A stretch of DNA of 64,000 nt, from assembly GCA_003559215.1 (NCBI GenBank), contig PWMF01000192.1, positions 1 to 64,000 of the forward strand. The letters run 5' to 3'. The translations under genes were made by a program, and so were the position numbers. Position 1 is the first letter of the stretch, and each line of letters opens with the position of its first letter. This DNA is from Natrialbaceae archaeon. Its GTDB lineage: Archaea > Halobacteriota > Halobacteria > Halobacteriales > Natrialbaceae. The notes beneath the pieces are model-generated. The model was not told the DNA's origin. It was given only the letters and a program-made list of their open reading frames with translations, and searched no databases. Positions 7,504 to 14,658 of this stretch are shown in pieces.

Positions 7504-8433
7504 TCAATCATCGCTTGCCTCCGGCTCGCTCGTGTTTTCGGCCGAACTTCCCGACGATCCCCGATTCGCCCAGTCACCGTACAGATACGAGCGCTCGTAG
7601 CCCGCACCGGTGACGGCGTCGCCGATGACGACCAGCGCTGAGGCCCGATACCCCGCATCCTCCACCTTATCGGCGATGTCGCCGATCGAGCCGACGATCA
7701 CGTCCTCGTCCGGCCAGGAGGCGTGGTAGATCACGCCGACAGGCGTCTCGGGGTCGTGACCGTCCTCGAGCAGTCGATCCATCGTATCGCGAACCGCGTG
7801 GGTTCCGAGGTAGATGCAGGTCGTCACGTCGCCCATCCCGACGAACTCGGAGATGTGGTCCTCCGCCTCGCTCAGGGTCTTGCCCTGCGGGCGGGTGAAG
7901 GCGACGTGGTTCGCGACCTCGTTGAGCGTCAGCTGCGTCCGCAGGGTCGCGCTCGCGGCGAACGCCGAGGTGACGCCGGGCACGAAGTAGGTCGGCACGC
8001 CCTCGTGCTCCAGGGCGTCCATCTGCTCGAGTGCGGCCCCGTAGATCGCAGGATCGCCGCTGTGGAGTCGGACCACGTTTCGTCCCTCCTCGTGGGCGTC
8101 CCGCATCAGCGGAATCAGCTCCTCGAGGTCCTTCCCTACGGAATTGACGAGTTCCGCGTGGTCACAGTACGCTTCAAACAGTTCGCTGTTGACCAACGAC
8201 CCCGCGTGGACCACGAGGTCGCTTTCCTCGAGCAGCTCCTTCCCCGCAACCGTTAGCAGCCGCGGGTCGCCGGGGCCGGCACCGACGAACGGGATCCCCG
8301 TCTGTTCGTCGCCGGCACTGTGGTCGAAGATCCGGGCGTCCAGTTCCTCTCGACGACAGTCCCCCTGCGCGTCGATTGCGCTCTGGGGGTCGCCGTCTCC
8401 GGTATCGCCGTCCGTTTCGGTCGTCTCACTCAT
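7504..8433 (-). CDS. cbiF: Cobalt-precorrin-4 C11-methyltransferase CbiF
   Basis: The 309-residue tetrapyrrole methylase shows PFVGAGPGDPRLLTVAG, VVHAGSLVN, LHSGDPAIYGA, FVPGVTSAFAASATL and TRPQGKTLSEAE, a set that is specific to CbiF/CobM. It uses SAM to methylate C11 of cobalt-precorrin-4. The first 45 residues and the last 30 are acidic, low-complexity additions. The ATG overlaps the stop of cbiL by one base (TGATG), so translation is probably coupled. Confidence 0.94.
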   Translation of the reverse strand: MSETTETDGDTGDGDPQSAIDAQGDCRREELDARIFDHSAGDEQTGIPFVGAGPGDPRLLTVAGKELLEESDLVVHAGSLVNSELFEAYCDHAELVNSVGKDLEELIPLMRDAHEEGRNVVRLHSGDPAIYGAALEQMDALEHEGVPTYFVPGVTSAFAASATLRTQLTLNEVANHVAFTRPQGKTLSEAEDHISEFVGMGDVTTCIYLGTHAVRDTMDRLLEDGHDPETPVGVIYHASWPDEDVIVGSIGDIADKVEDAGYRASALVVIGDAVTGAGYERSYLYGDWANRGSSGSSAENTSEPEASDD

Positions 8434-9371
8434 CAGTACCAGTGCTCGCTACAGTCGCCGTGTTCACAGCCTTCGGCGCGCTCGAGGTCGACGAGTGTGC
8501 CCTCGGCGTCCGAATCCTCCGGCAGGGACCGAAACTCGACGCCCCGGTCGCGGTCGAACGACGTCCCGTCTTCCGACGGTTCTCCCGTGATCGACGGCTC
8601 GCCGCCGCCGTCCGCGATCGACTCGCCGCTCGACATCGCGTCGTCGGACGCGGTATCGCCGTCGCTCGAGGGATCGTCCGTTCCGTCGGTCCGGAACGCC
8701 GCCGTCGCTCGCTCGATCTCGAGGTCGGCCTTCTCGGCGTAGGCCAGCGTGTAGTAGTCGCGCTCGTCGATCTCGGCGGGATCGTCGGTCACCAGGGTCT
8801 CGCCCTGTTCCATGAACAGCCGGCGGCCGTAGGTCACCTCGTAGCCCGCCTCGACGAGGCCCGCGTGGGTCGCCGGCGCGTCGGTGACCTTGAACAGGAT
8901 CATCCGATCGGGTCCCGTTGGACTGGCCCCACCGGCCGCCTCCCGCAGTGAAAGGCCGGCGCCGGCCTCGATCTCGACGCCGAGCGCGGTCGCGAACGCC
9001 GTCACCGCGCTCACGCCGGGAACGATCTCGAGATCCACGTCGGGGTGGAAGGCGTCGATCGTCCGGCGCAAGTGTCCGAAGGTCGAGTAGACGTTCGGAT
9101 CGCCAAGCGTGACGAAGGCGACGTCGCCCTCGCGGGCGTTGGGCGCGATCTCCGCGGCGGCCGCCTTCCATGCGTTCCGCAGTTTCTCCTCGTCTCTCGT
9201 CATCGGAAACTCGAGGTCGCCGATCCGCTCCTCGGAAACGTGCTCGAGCGCGACGCTTCGGGAGAGTCGCCCCGGCGAGTAGACCACGTCACACTCCTCG
9301 AGCACTCGCCTCCCGCGGACGGTCACGAGGTCGGCCTCGCCGGGGCCGAGCCCGACGCCGTAGAGGGTCAT
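8433..9371 (-). CDS. cbiL: Cobalt-precorrin-2 C20-methyltransferase CbiL
   Basis: The 312-residue protein begins MTLYGVGLGPGEADLVTVRG and shows FVTLGDPNVYSTFGHL and VPGVSAVTAFATALG, characteristic of CbiL/CobI, which methylates C20 of cobalt-factor II or precorrin-2. After about residue 235 there is a disordered acidic tail ending in GCEHGDCSEHWY, a Cys/His cluster outside the methylase fold that could hold a metal. The gene overlaps cbiT by 4 nt upstream and cbiF by 1 nt downstream. Confidence 0.93.
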   Translation of the reverse strand: MTLYGVGLGPGEADLVTVRGRRVLEECDVVYSPGRLSRSVALEHVSEERIGDLEFPMTRDEEKLRNAWKAAAAEIAPNAREGDVAFVTLGDPNVYSTFGHLRRTIDAFHPDVDLEIVPGVSAVTAFATALGVEIEAGAGLSLREAAGGASPTGPDRMILFKVTDAPATHAGLVEAGYEVTYGRRLFMEQGETLVTDDPAEIDERDYYTLAYAEKADLEIERATAAFRTDGTDDPSSDGDTASDDAMSSGESIADGGGEPSITGEPSEDGTSFDRDRGVEFRSLPEDSDAEGTLVDLERAEGCEHGDCSEHWY

Positions 9372-10042
9372 CCGTCGGCACCTCCGGTCTTCGAATCGCG
9401 TCCGGCGATTCGACCGACGTCGGAGCTTTGCTCCGACGAGGATCGCTCACCGTCCGCGGCGACCGTCCTGCTGTCGTCTCCACCGTTTCCGTTCGCGGTC
9501 GCGCTGCCGACCAGCATGTACACCGGGTTCTCCGAGTCGAAACTCGTCGCACCGGCGAGTTCGTAGCCGTGGCTCACCTGGAACTGGACGACCTCCTCGA
9601 GGAGATCGTGCTCGCGGAACGCCTCGGTCGCCCGGCCGGCGACCTCGAGCCGCGAGACGTTCATCACGATCCGATCGACGCCGGTCGCGGCGGCGTGGTC
9701 GAGCACCGCCTCGAAGTTGCGGCTCCCGCCGAGAAAGAGCGCGTCGGCGTCCTCGGGCAGTCCTTCCGGGGCCTCGACGTTGCGCAGCTCGACCTCGGCC
9801 CGGAGCGAGTCCTCGTTCGCAGCGAGATTCTTTTCGGTCGTCTCGAGCCGGTCGGCCTTCCGCTCGAGGGCAGTGACCCGACCGGCTCGCCGGGCGGCCT
9901 CTATCGTGACGGCACCGGTACAGGAACCGACCTCGACGAAGTGATCCTCTGCCGAAAGCGCGAGCTTCGACCCGACGACGGCCCGGACTTCCGACTTCGT
10001 CGGCCCGGCTCTTGCGTCGTGTGGCAGCGCGATGGGTGGCAT
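9368..10042 (-). CDS. cbiT: Cobalt-precorrin-6B (C15)-methyltransferase/decarboxylase CbiT
   Basis: This Rossmann-fold SAM methyltransferase has GPTKSEVRAVVGSKL near the start, motif I VEVGSCTGAVTIEAARR and DADALFLGGS. It methylates C15 and decarboxylates the C12 acetate. Of the two adjacent ATGs I used the one giving MPPIALPHDARAGPTK, the usual CbiT start; the other is 3 nt upstream, and the 18 residues before it look non-coding. A purine-rich GGGAGGG lies about 20 nt upstream. It is the first gene of the long minus-strand cbi operon. A low-complexity tail follows residue 190. Confidence 0.93.
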   Translation of the reverse strand: MPPIALPHDARAGPTKSEVRAVVGSKLALSAEDHFVEVGSCTGAVTIEAARRAGRVTALERKADRLETTEKNLAANEDSLRAEVELRNVEAPEGLPEDADALFLGGSRNFEAVLDHAAATGVDRIVMNVSRLEVAGRATEAFREHDLLEEVVQFQVSHGYELAGATSFDSENPVYMLVGSATANGNGGDDSRTVAADGERSSSEQSSDVGRIAGRDSKTGGADG

Positions 10043-10069
10043 CATCCGGTGGATCAGCGCCCTCCCGTA

Positions 10070-10105
10070 AAACAATTTTGTTTGGTGTAGAACAAGCAAG
10101 CTTGC
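10070..10105. promoter_or_regulatory. Palindromes in the cbiT upstream region
   Basis: Two perfect inverted repeats lie between cbiT and the glycosyltransferase gene: AAACAA-TT-TTGTTT at 10070-10083 and GCAAGCTTGC at 10096-10105. The first is an AT-rich island about 28-41 nt upstream of the cbiT ATG, where an archaeal TATA box would sit, so a protein bound here would compete with the basal factors. No regulator is known to me for this motif. Confidence 0.45.
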
Positions 10106-10172
10106 CCATCCGAAATTGCAGTAGCGAACCTGAGGTTGTAGTACTCGGCGAGAACGTCGGCTCGTTGCGAAC

Positions 10173-11111
10173 TCACTCCGGCGACACGCGCTCCGCTCGC
10201 TCGACCGTCACGTCGAACTTGTCGTGCCACCGGTAGCGCCGGCCGCCCCAGACGAACGACCGACGAGCCAGTCCATAGACGAAGAGCGGAACCGCGGCCA
10301 GAACGACGGGGTACGCCGCGAGGAAGGTCGACCGCCGAATTCCGAACGTGGCGTAGATCCCGGCCATACAGAGCGTCGTCAGCGCCAGCGCGGGGAGCGG
10401 AAAGAGGACGCAGCCGACGGTCAGCACGCCGGTCACGAGTGCCTGAAGAGCGGTGCTCGCCGGCGCGTGCCAGCGCAGGATCTGCGTGAACCGAACCTGG
10501 TTTTCCAACGTTTCCCGCGTCGATCCGCCCATTTCGACCCGGCGCGTCCGCTTGACCGGGGTGACCTCGACGTACTCCATGAGGAGCCCGTCGTCGCTCA
10601 CCGTCCGACGAAGATCGTCGAGAAACGCCGCCTCGTCCTCGAGGTCGCGCCGATCGAAAACGAGGGACCCCGCCCACGGCACGTTTCCGACGTAGACACC
10701 GAGCGTCCCGCTGACGGCGTATGCGGGCTCGAGTGCGACGCTCAAGGGGTCCTGGCCGACGAATACCGGCACCTCGGTGGTCGGACCCTGCCGCTCGTAG
10801 TCCACGCGTAGCCCCTCGAGCCAGTCCGGTGGGTGGAAGAAGTCGTCGTCGGTCCAGACGATCCGCTCCGTTTCGGCGGCCTCCATCCCGGCCGCGATCG
10901 CGTTGGCCTTGCCGGAACAGCCCTCGGGTTCGCCGGCGACGACGAGCTCGACGTTTGGGTAGTCGTCGGTCCGAGCGGCGACGGGCTCGACCCGCTCGTC
11001 ACAAACCACGAGCAGTTCGTCGGTCGGGCGGAGCTGTTCGGCGACCGCCTCGCAGGCGTCGTTCCAGCCGGTCGTCGGGAGGATAACGGTCGTCGGCGCG
11101 TCGTCTGCCAT
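10173..11111 (-). CDS. GT2-type glycosyltransferase with C-terminal membrane segments
   Basis: This 312-residue family-2 glycosyltransferase shows TTVILPTTGWNDA, a DDD motif (IVWTDDDFFHPPDW, around residue 90), a second acidic site (SDDGLLMEYVE) and QILRW near residue 208, which matches the Q/RxxRW signature of processive or ceramide-glucosyltransferase-like enzymes. Two or three hydrophobic segments follow (residues 220-285), so it is membrane bound with the active site in the cytoplasm. It may glycosylate a lipid. It is placed between cbiT and cbiA on the same strand, but nothing links it to B12. Confidence 0.8.
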   Translation of the reverse strand: MADDAPTTVILPTTGWNDACEAVAEQLRPTDELLVVCDERVEPVAARTDDYPNVELVVAGEPEGCSGKANAIAAGMEAAETERIVWTDDDFFHPPDWLEGLRVDYERQGPTTEVPVFVGQDPLSVALEPAYAVSGTLGVYVGNVPWAGSLVFDRRDLEDEAAFLDDLRRTVSDDGLLMEYVEVTPVKRTRRVEMGGSTRETLENQVRFTQILRWHAPASTALQALVTGVLTVGCVLFPLPALALTTLCMAGIYATFGIRRSTFLAAYPVVLAAVPLFVYGLARRSFVWGGRRYRWHDKFDVTVERAERVSPE

Positions 11112-11159
11112 GATACCCCGTTCGTCCCGGTCGTACTCAAACAGTGGGGCGGATGGCCG

Positions 11160-12473
11160 TCAGTGGCCGGTCCGCTCGAGGAACCGATCGAACGCCCCGC
11201 TCTCGGGGTGGACGTGGGCGTAGGTGCCCAGCGACTCGTACTCGAGGAGGCCGTCGTGCTCGCCGTCGATGCCGTCGCCCCGAACGGTCTCGAACGCGAA
11301 GCGGGCGTCGCCGTCGACGTCGGCCCTCGAGTAGTGGAACTCGTGGCCCCGGATCGATGCACCCGCTGTTGCGGTGGGCCCGTCGGCGACCGCCTCGAGT
11401 TCGACGTGATCGAGCGCCTGGTACCGATCGTGCATCGTCACGTCCGCCGGCAGGATACCGGCCATCTCCGCGCGTTCACCGTCGGCGGTCGTCAGCGACC
11501 GACTCATCGCCATCAGCCCGCCGCACTCGCCGAACACCGGCAGACCCTCGCTCGCGCGCTCGCCGAGCTCCGCGAGGGTGCCGGCGGCCTCGAGTTCGTC
11601 GGCGTGGAGTTCGGGGTATCCCCCCGGGAGGTAGACGCCGTCACAGTCGGGGACCGGGTCGCCGGCAACCGGCGAGAACGTCGCCAGCTCCGCCCGTTCA
11701 CGGAAGCGCTCGATCGTCGCGGGGTACCGAAAGCAGAAGGCCGCGTCGCTGGCGACCGCGATTCGGGCGTCGACGGGATCGACTGCCGCGCTGTCTGTGG
11801 CGGATTCCGGCGGGGCGGGCTCGCTCGCGAGCGCGGCCAGCCGCTCGGCATCGAGCGTTTCGGCGGCCTCCCGGAGCGCCTCCCGCGGAAGCGCCGCCTC
11901 CTCGCCCATCTCGAGCCCCAGATGGCGATCCGGGATCTCGAGGGCCTCGTTGGGCGGAATCCGGCCGAAGTACTCGAGGTCCTCGGGCAGCGCGTCCCGG
12001 ATACCCTGCTCGTGACGGCCGCCGTGGGCACGCTGGGCGACGATCCCCGCGACCTCGACGTCCCGGCCGATCCGGGACGCGTACTCGCGGAAACCGAGCG
12101 CCGTCGCCGCGACGCTTTCCATGCCCGCGCTGGCGTCGACGACGAGGACGACCGGAACGTCGAGCGCCTCGGCGACCATTGCCGTGCTCGAGCCGTCGCC
12201 GTCGTACAGTCCCATGACACCCTCGACAACACAGACGTCGCCCTCGCCGCGGTGGTAGTTGCGCCGCAGACCGTCGGTACCACAGAGCCACAGGTCGAGC
12301 GTGCGGGAGGGTCGTCCCGCGATCGCCTCGTGGTGGCTCGGATCGATGAAGTCCGGCCCCGCCTTCGCGGGCTGGACGTCGTAGCCGGCGTCCTCGAGCG
12401 CCTGAACGATTGCAAGCGTCGCGACCGTCTTCCCGACGCCGGAGCTGACGCCGCCGAGGACGAATCCGTTCAT
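11160..12473 (-). CDS. cbiA: Cobyrinate a,c-diamide synthase CbiA
   Basis: The 437-residue enzyme amidates the a and c side chains of cob(II)yrinate with glutamine and ATP. It starts at ATG 12471-12473 with MNGFVLGGVSSGVGKT (P-loop). An upstream in-frame extension is not homologous. Other marks are AKAGPDFIDPSHHE, VVEGVMGLYDG and, in the class I glutaminase half, GGYPELHADEL, the nucleophile Cys in FGECGGLM and GHEFHYS. It precedes the glycosyltransferase gene by 48 nt. Confidence 0.94.
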   Translation of the reverse strand: MNGFVLGGVSSGVGKTVATLAIVQALEDAGYDVQPAKAGPDFIDPSHHEAIAGRPSRTLDLWLCGTDGLRRNYHRGEGDVCVVEGVMGLYDGDGSSTAMVAEALDVPVVLVVDASAGMESVAATALGFREYASRIGRDVEVAGIVAQRAHGGRHEQGIRDALPEDLEYFGRIPPNEALEIPDRHLGLEMGEEAALPREALREAAETLDAERLAALASEPAPPESATDSAAVDPVDARIAVASDAAFCFRYPATIERFRERAELATFSPVAGDPVPDCDGVYLPGGYPELHADELEAAGTLAELGERASEGLPVFGECGGLMAMSRSLTTADGERAEMAGILPADVTMHDRYQALDHVELEAVADGPTATAGASIRGHEFHYSRADVDGDARFAFETVRGDGIDGEHDGLLEYESLGTYAHVHPESGAFDRFLERTGH

Positions 12474-12623
12474 GAGTGAGGGTTGCAAGCATCGCGACTT
12501 GAAAACATCGGTGATGGCGGCGCGACCCTCGTCGGCCGTCCGGGACGCCCTCGAGTCCGAGTGGCCAATGCGGCCGCCGACGAACTTAACAGTCACACGA
12601 CCCTATGCTCTCCGCTGGTCCCC

Positions 12624-12788
12624 ATGACTGAGGAGAACGATCATCCGACCGAGCACCACCTTCGGGAGGCGCTTCGACACCTCGGCGAGGCACAGGACGG
12701 CGACCTTCGCAAGACGAACGCCGCCGCCATCGAGGAGGTCTCGGACACCGTCTCGGCGGTCCTCCGCGAGCGGGAGCGAGACGAGTAG
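12624..12788 (+). CDS. Small haloarchaeal hypothetical protein, 54 aa
   Basis: Begins MTEENDHPTEHHLREALRHL and ends in a charged helix with VSDTVSAVLRERERDE. The frame continues upstream without being protein-like, and an AT-rich CTTAAC element at 12585-12590 fits a promoter for the start chosen. There is no known domain. It diverges from cbiA, is on the opposite strand from all neighbouring B12 genes, and is followed by another small gene. Function unknown. Confidence 0.55.
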   Translation: MTEENDHPTEHHLREALRHLGEAQDGDLRKTNAAAIEEVSDTVSAVLRERERDE

Positions 12789-12862
12789 CGGGTCCCTCGA
12801 TTCGAGGCGCCCGTTCGAACGACGGCCACAAGGTTATCACGCCTCTTCTCCAGTAGTACGAT

Positions 12863-13093
12863 ATGAGCGACGAAAGCACGGCCGCCGGCTCGCCGGGAGA
12901 GTGCCACCGACGCGGCTGCGACGACCCGGCCCAGTTCGTCGTCCTCGAGCGGTACCAGGAGGAAACGGGTAAGGGAGCCGTCGAGGCCGAAGCGGCCCTC
13001 TGTCCAACCCACACCGACGAGGAGAGTCCCGCGAACCTCGACGGCGCGTACGACGACTACGTGTTCCGGGTCGAGCCGATCTCCGGAGAGTGA
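12863..13093 (+). CDS. Small Cys/His protein, possible zinc binding, 76 aa
   Basis: The protein contains CHRRGCDDPAQFVVLE followed by ALCPTHTDEE, that is Cx4C and a CxxH pair about 30 residues later, a plausible single zinc site. TATA-like GGTTATCAC at 12832-12840 lies 23-31 nt upstream of the ATG, so the message is probably leaderless. It converges with cbiE. Similar small Cys/His proteins are common in haloarchaea; the role is unknown. Confidence 0.65.
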   Translation: MSDESTAAGSPGECHRRGCDDPAQFVVLERYQEETGKGAVEAEAALCPTHTDEESPANLDGAYDDYVFRVEPISGE

Positions 13094-13108
13094 TCGGGCC
13101 GAGCGGGG

Positions 13109-13888
13109 CTACACCGGTCGCCGCACCGCGAGCACCACCAGGTCGGAGAAAGGCGTCTCCTCCGGTCCGTCGCCGCCGGCGTGTTTCGACAGGTCGTCGA
13201 GCGTGAACCGGTGGATCGTCTCGTCGGCGTGTGTCAGTTTCTCACAGACCAGCGCCTCGAGCTCCGGCTCGGCACCCTGCTCGAGCAGGAACTGCGCGAG
13301 ATCGCCGGGCATCCGGTCGTACGGTCGTGGGAGCACGAGGAGATGCCGATCGCCGACGGCTTCGGCGAGGCGATCCATGTCCGCCTCGAGGTCGCCGCTT
13401 TTGTGCAGCGTGACGAACTCGGCGTCCTCCATCGGCGTCCGGGCGCGACTTGCGGCCACCTGGAGCGAGGAGATGCCGGGAACCACGCGAACCGGCCGAG
13501 CCGAAACGCGCCCCACCGAATCCTGGACCTTCCCGACGAACTGGTAGCCCGAGTGGTTCGGATCACCCATCGCGACGGCGGTGCCGGCCTCGCCGGCGGC
13601 GACGCGCTCGCCGAACGCCTCGAGGGCTGCGGCCTCGTCCTCGTACCCGCAGGTCAGCAGGTCAGCGTCCGTCAGCTCCGCGACGAACTCCACGACCGTC
13701 GTGAAGCCGACGACGACGTCGGCCTCCCGGATCGCGCGCTCGCCCCGTGACGTGAGATACGCCTGATTTCCCGGGCCGACACCGACGGCGTAGACGGGGT
13801 CTGCGTCCTCGTCGATGTCCGGCTCCGGGTTCCCGGCCGCGAACATTGCCGGGTCGGGGCCCGCATCGAGGTTGTACTCGCCGCTCAT
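13109..13888 (-). CDS. cbiE: Cobalt-precorrin-7 C5-methyltransferase CbiE
   Basis: This 259-residue tetrapyrrole methylase shows VYAVGVGPGNQAYLTSRGE, VVVGFTTVVEF, VAMGDPNHSGYQF and VVPGISSLQVAASR, characteristic of CbiE/CobL-N, which methylates C5. The ATG at 13886-13888 overlaps the end of cbiC by 4 nt. It ends the cobN-cbiC-cbiE operon and is separate from cbiT, whose product acts with it. Confidence 0.92.
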   Translation of the reverse strand: MSGEYNLDAGPDPAMFAAGNPEPDIDEDADPVYAVGVGPGNQAYLTSRGERAIREADVVVGFTTVVEFVAELTDADLLTCGYEDEAAALEAFGERVAAGEAGTAVAMGDPNHSGYQFVGKVQDSVGRVSARPVRVVPGISSLQVAASRARTPMEDAEFVTLHKSGDLEADMDRLAEAVGDRHLLVLPRPYDRMPGDLAQFLLEQGAEPELEALVCEKLTHADETIHRFTLDDLSKHAGGDGPEETPFSDLVVLAVRRPV

Positions 13889-14658
13889 TCGTCCTCCCGG
13901 GCCGCTCGATCGGACGCCGTACGATCCAGTTCGAGTTCGTCGGTGCGAACGTCTTTCGCGACGTGAATCAGCTCGTTCGTCAGCGCGGCGGCGAGCCCGC
14001 TGCCGCCGCGGCGACCGACGTTGGTGATCGCCGGCACGCCGTACTCCTCGCTGACCTCGCGGATCCGCTGGCGGCTCTCCTCGGCCTTCACGAAGCCGAC
14101 GGGCGTCGCGACGATCGCCGCTGGACGGGTGCCGTCCTCGATGCAATCGGCGAGCGCGAACGCTGCCGTCGGCGCGTTGCCGACGACCGCGATCGCCTCG
14201 TCGTAGACGCCCCGCTTGTCGAGTTCGAGCACCGACGCCGCGGTCCGGGTCATTCCCGTCTCCTTTGCGAGTTCGGCACCGTTGCCGATCGCCTTGCGGA
14301 CCGCACAATCGTGACCCCGACCAGTGATGCCGGCTTTCGCCATCGTGATATCGGTGACGATCGTCGCCTCCTCGAGGACCGCGTGGGCGCCGGCTCGAAC
14401 CGGCGCGTCCTCGTCGTCGCCCACCGCGTCGCTCCCGGTGAACTCGAGCAGGTGCTGGAACTCGATGTCGCCCATCGAGTGGACCGATTTCTGGCGGATC
14501 CGATCGGCGAGCGTCTCGTCGGGAACGAACTCCCGGACGATGTCCATGCTCGTCTCGGCGATCTCCATCGCGTTCTGCGTGGTTGCGCCCAGATCGGCGT
14601 ACTCCTCCTCGAAGTCGGAGCCCTCCTCCGCGCCGGTCGGCTGCGCGCCGTCAGTCAT
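13885..14658 (-). CDS. cbiC: Cobalt-precorrin-8 methylmutase CbiC
   Basis: CbiC moves the methyl group from C11 to C12 to give cobyrinate. The 257-residue protein has the catalytic histidine region RQKSVHSMGDIEFQHLL, then TDITMAKAGITGR and the glycine-rich VGNAPTAAFALADCI and PVGFVKAEESR, all typical of the family. It overlaps cobN by 8 nt at its start and cbiE by 4 nt at its end. Confidence 0.94.
   Translation of the reverse strand: MTDGAQPTGAEEGSDFEEEYADLGATTQNAMEIAETSMDIVREFVPDETLADRIRQKSVHSMGDIEFQHLLEFTGSDAVGDDEDAPVRAGAHAVLEEATIVTDITMAKAGITGRGHDCAVRKAIGNGAELAKETGMTRTAASVLELDKRGVYDEAIAVVGNAPTAAFALADCIEDGTRPAAIVATPVGFVKAEESRQRIREVSEEYGVPAITNVGRRGGSGLAAALTNELIHVAKDVRTDELELDRTASDRAAREDE

Noticed and set aside
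10046-10172. Cobalamin riboswitch upstream of cbiT
   Set aside because: No B12-box-like sequence or long multi-helix fold is seen; only two short palindromes are present.
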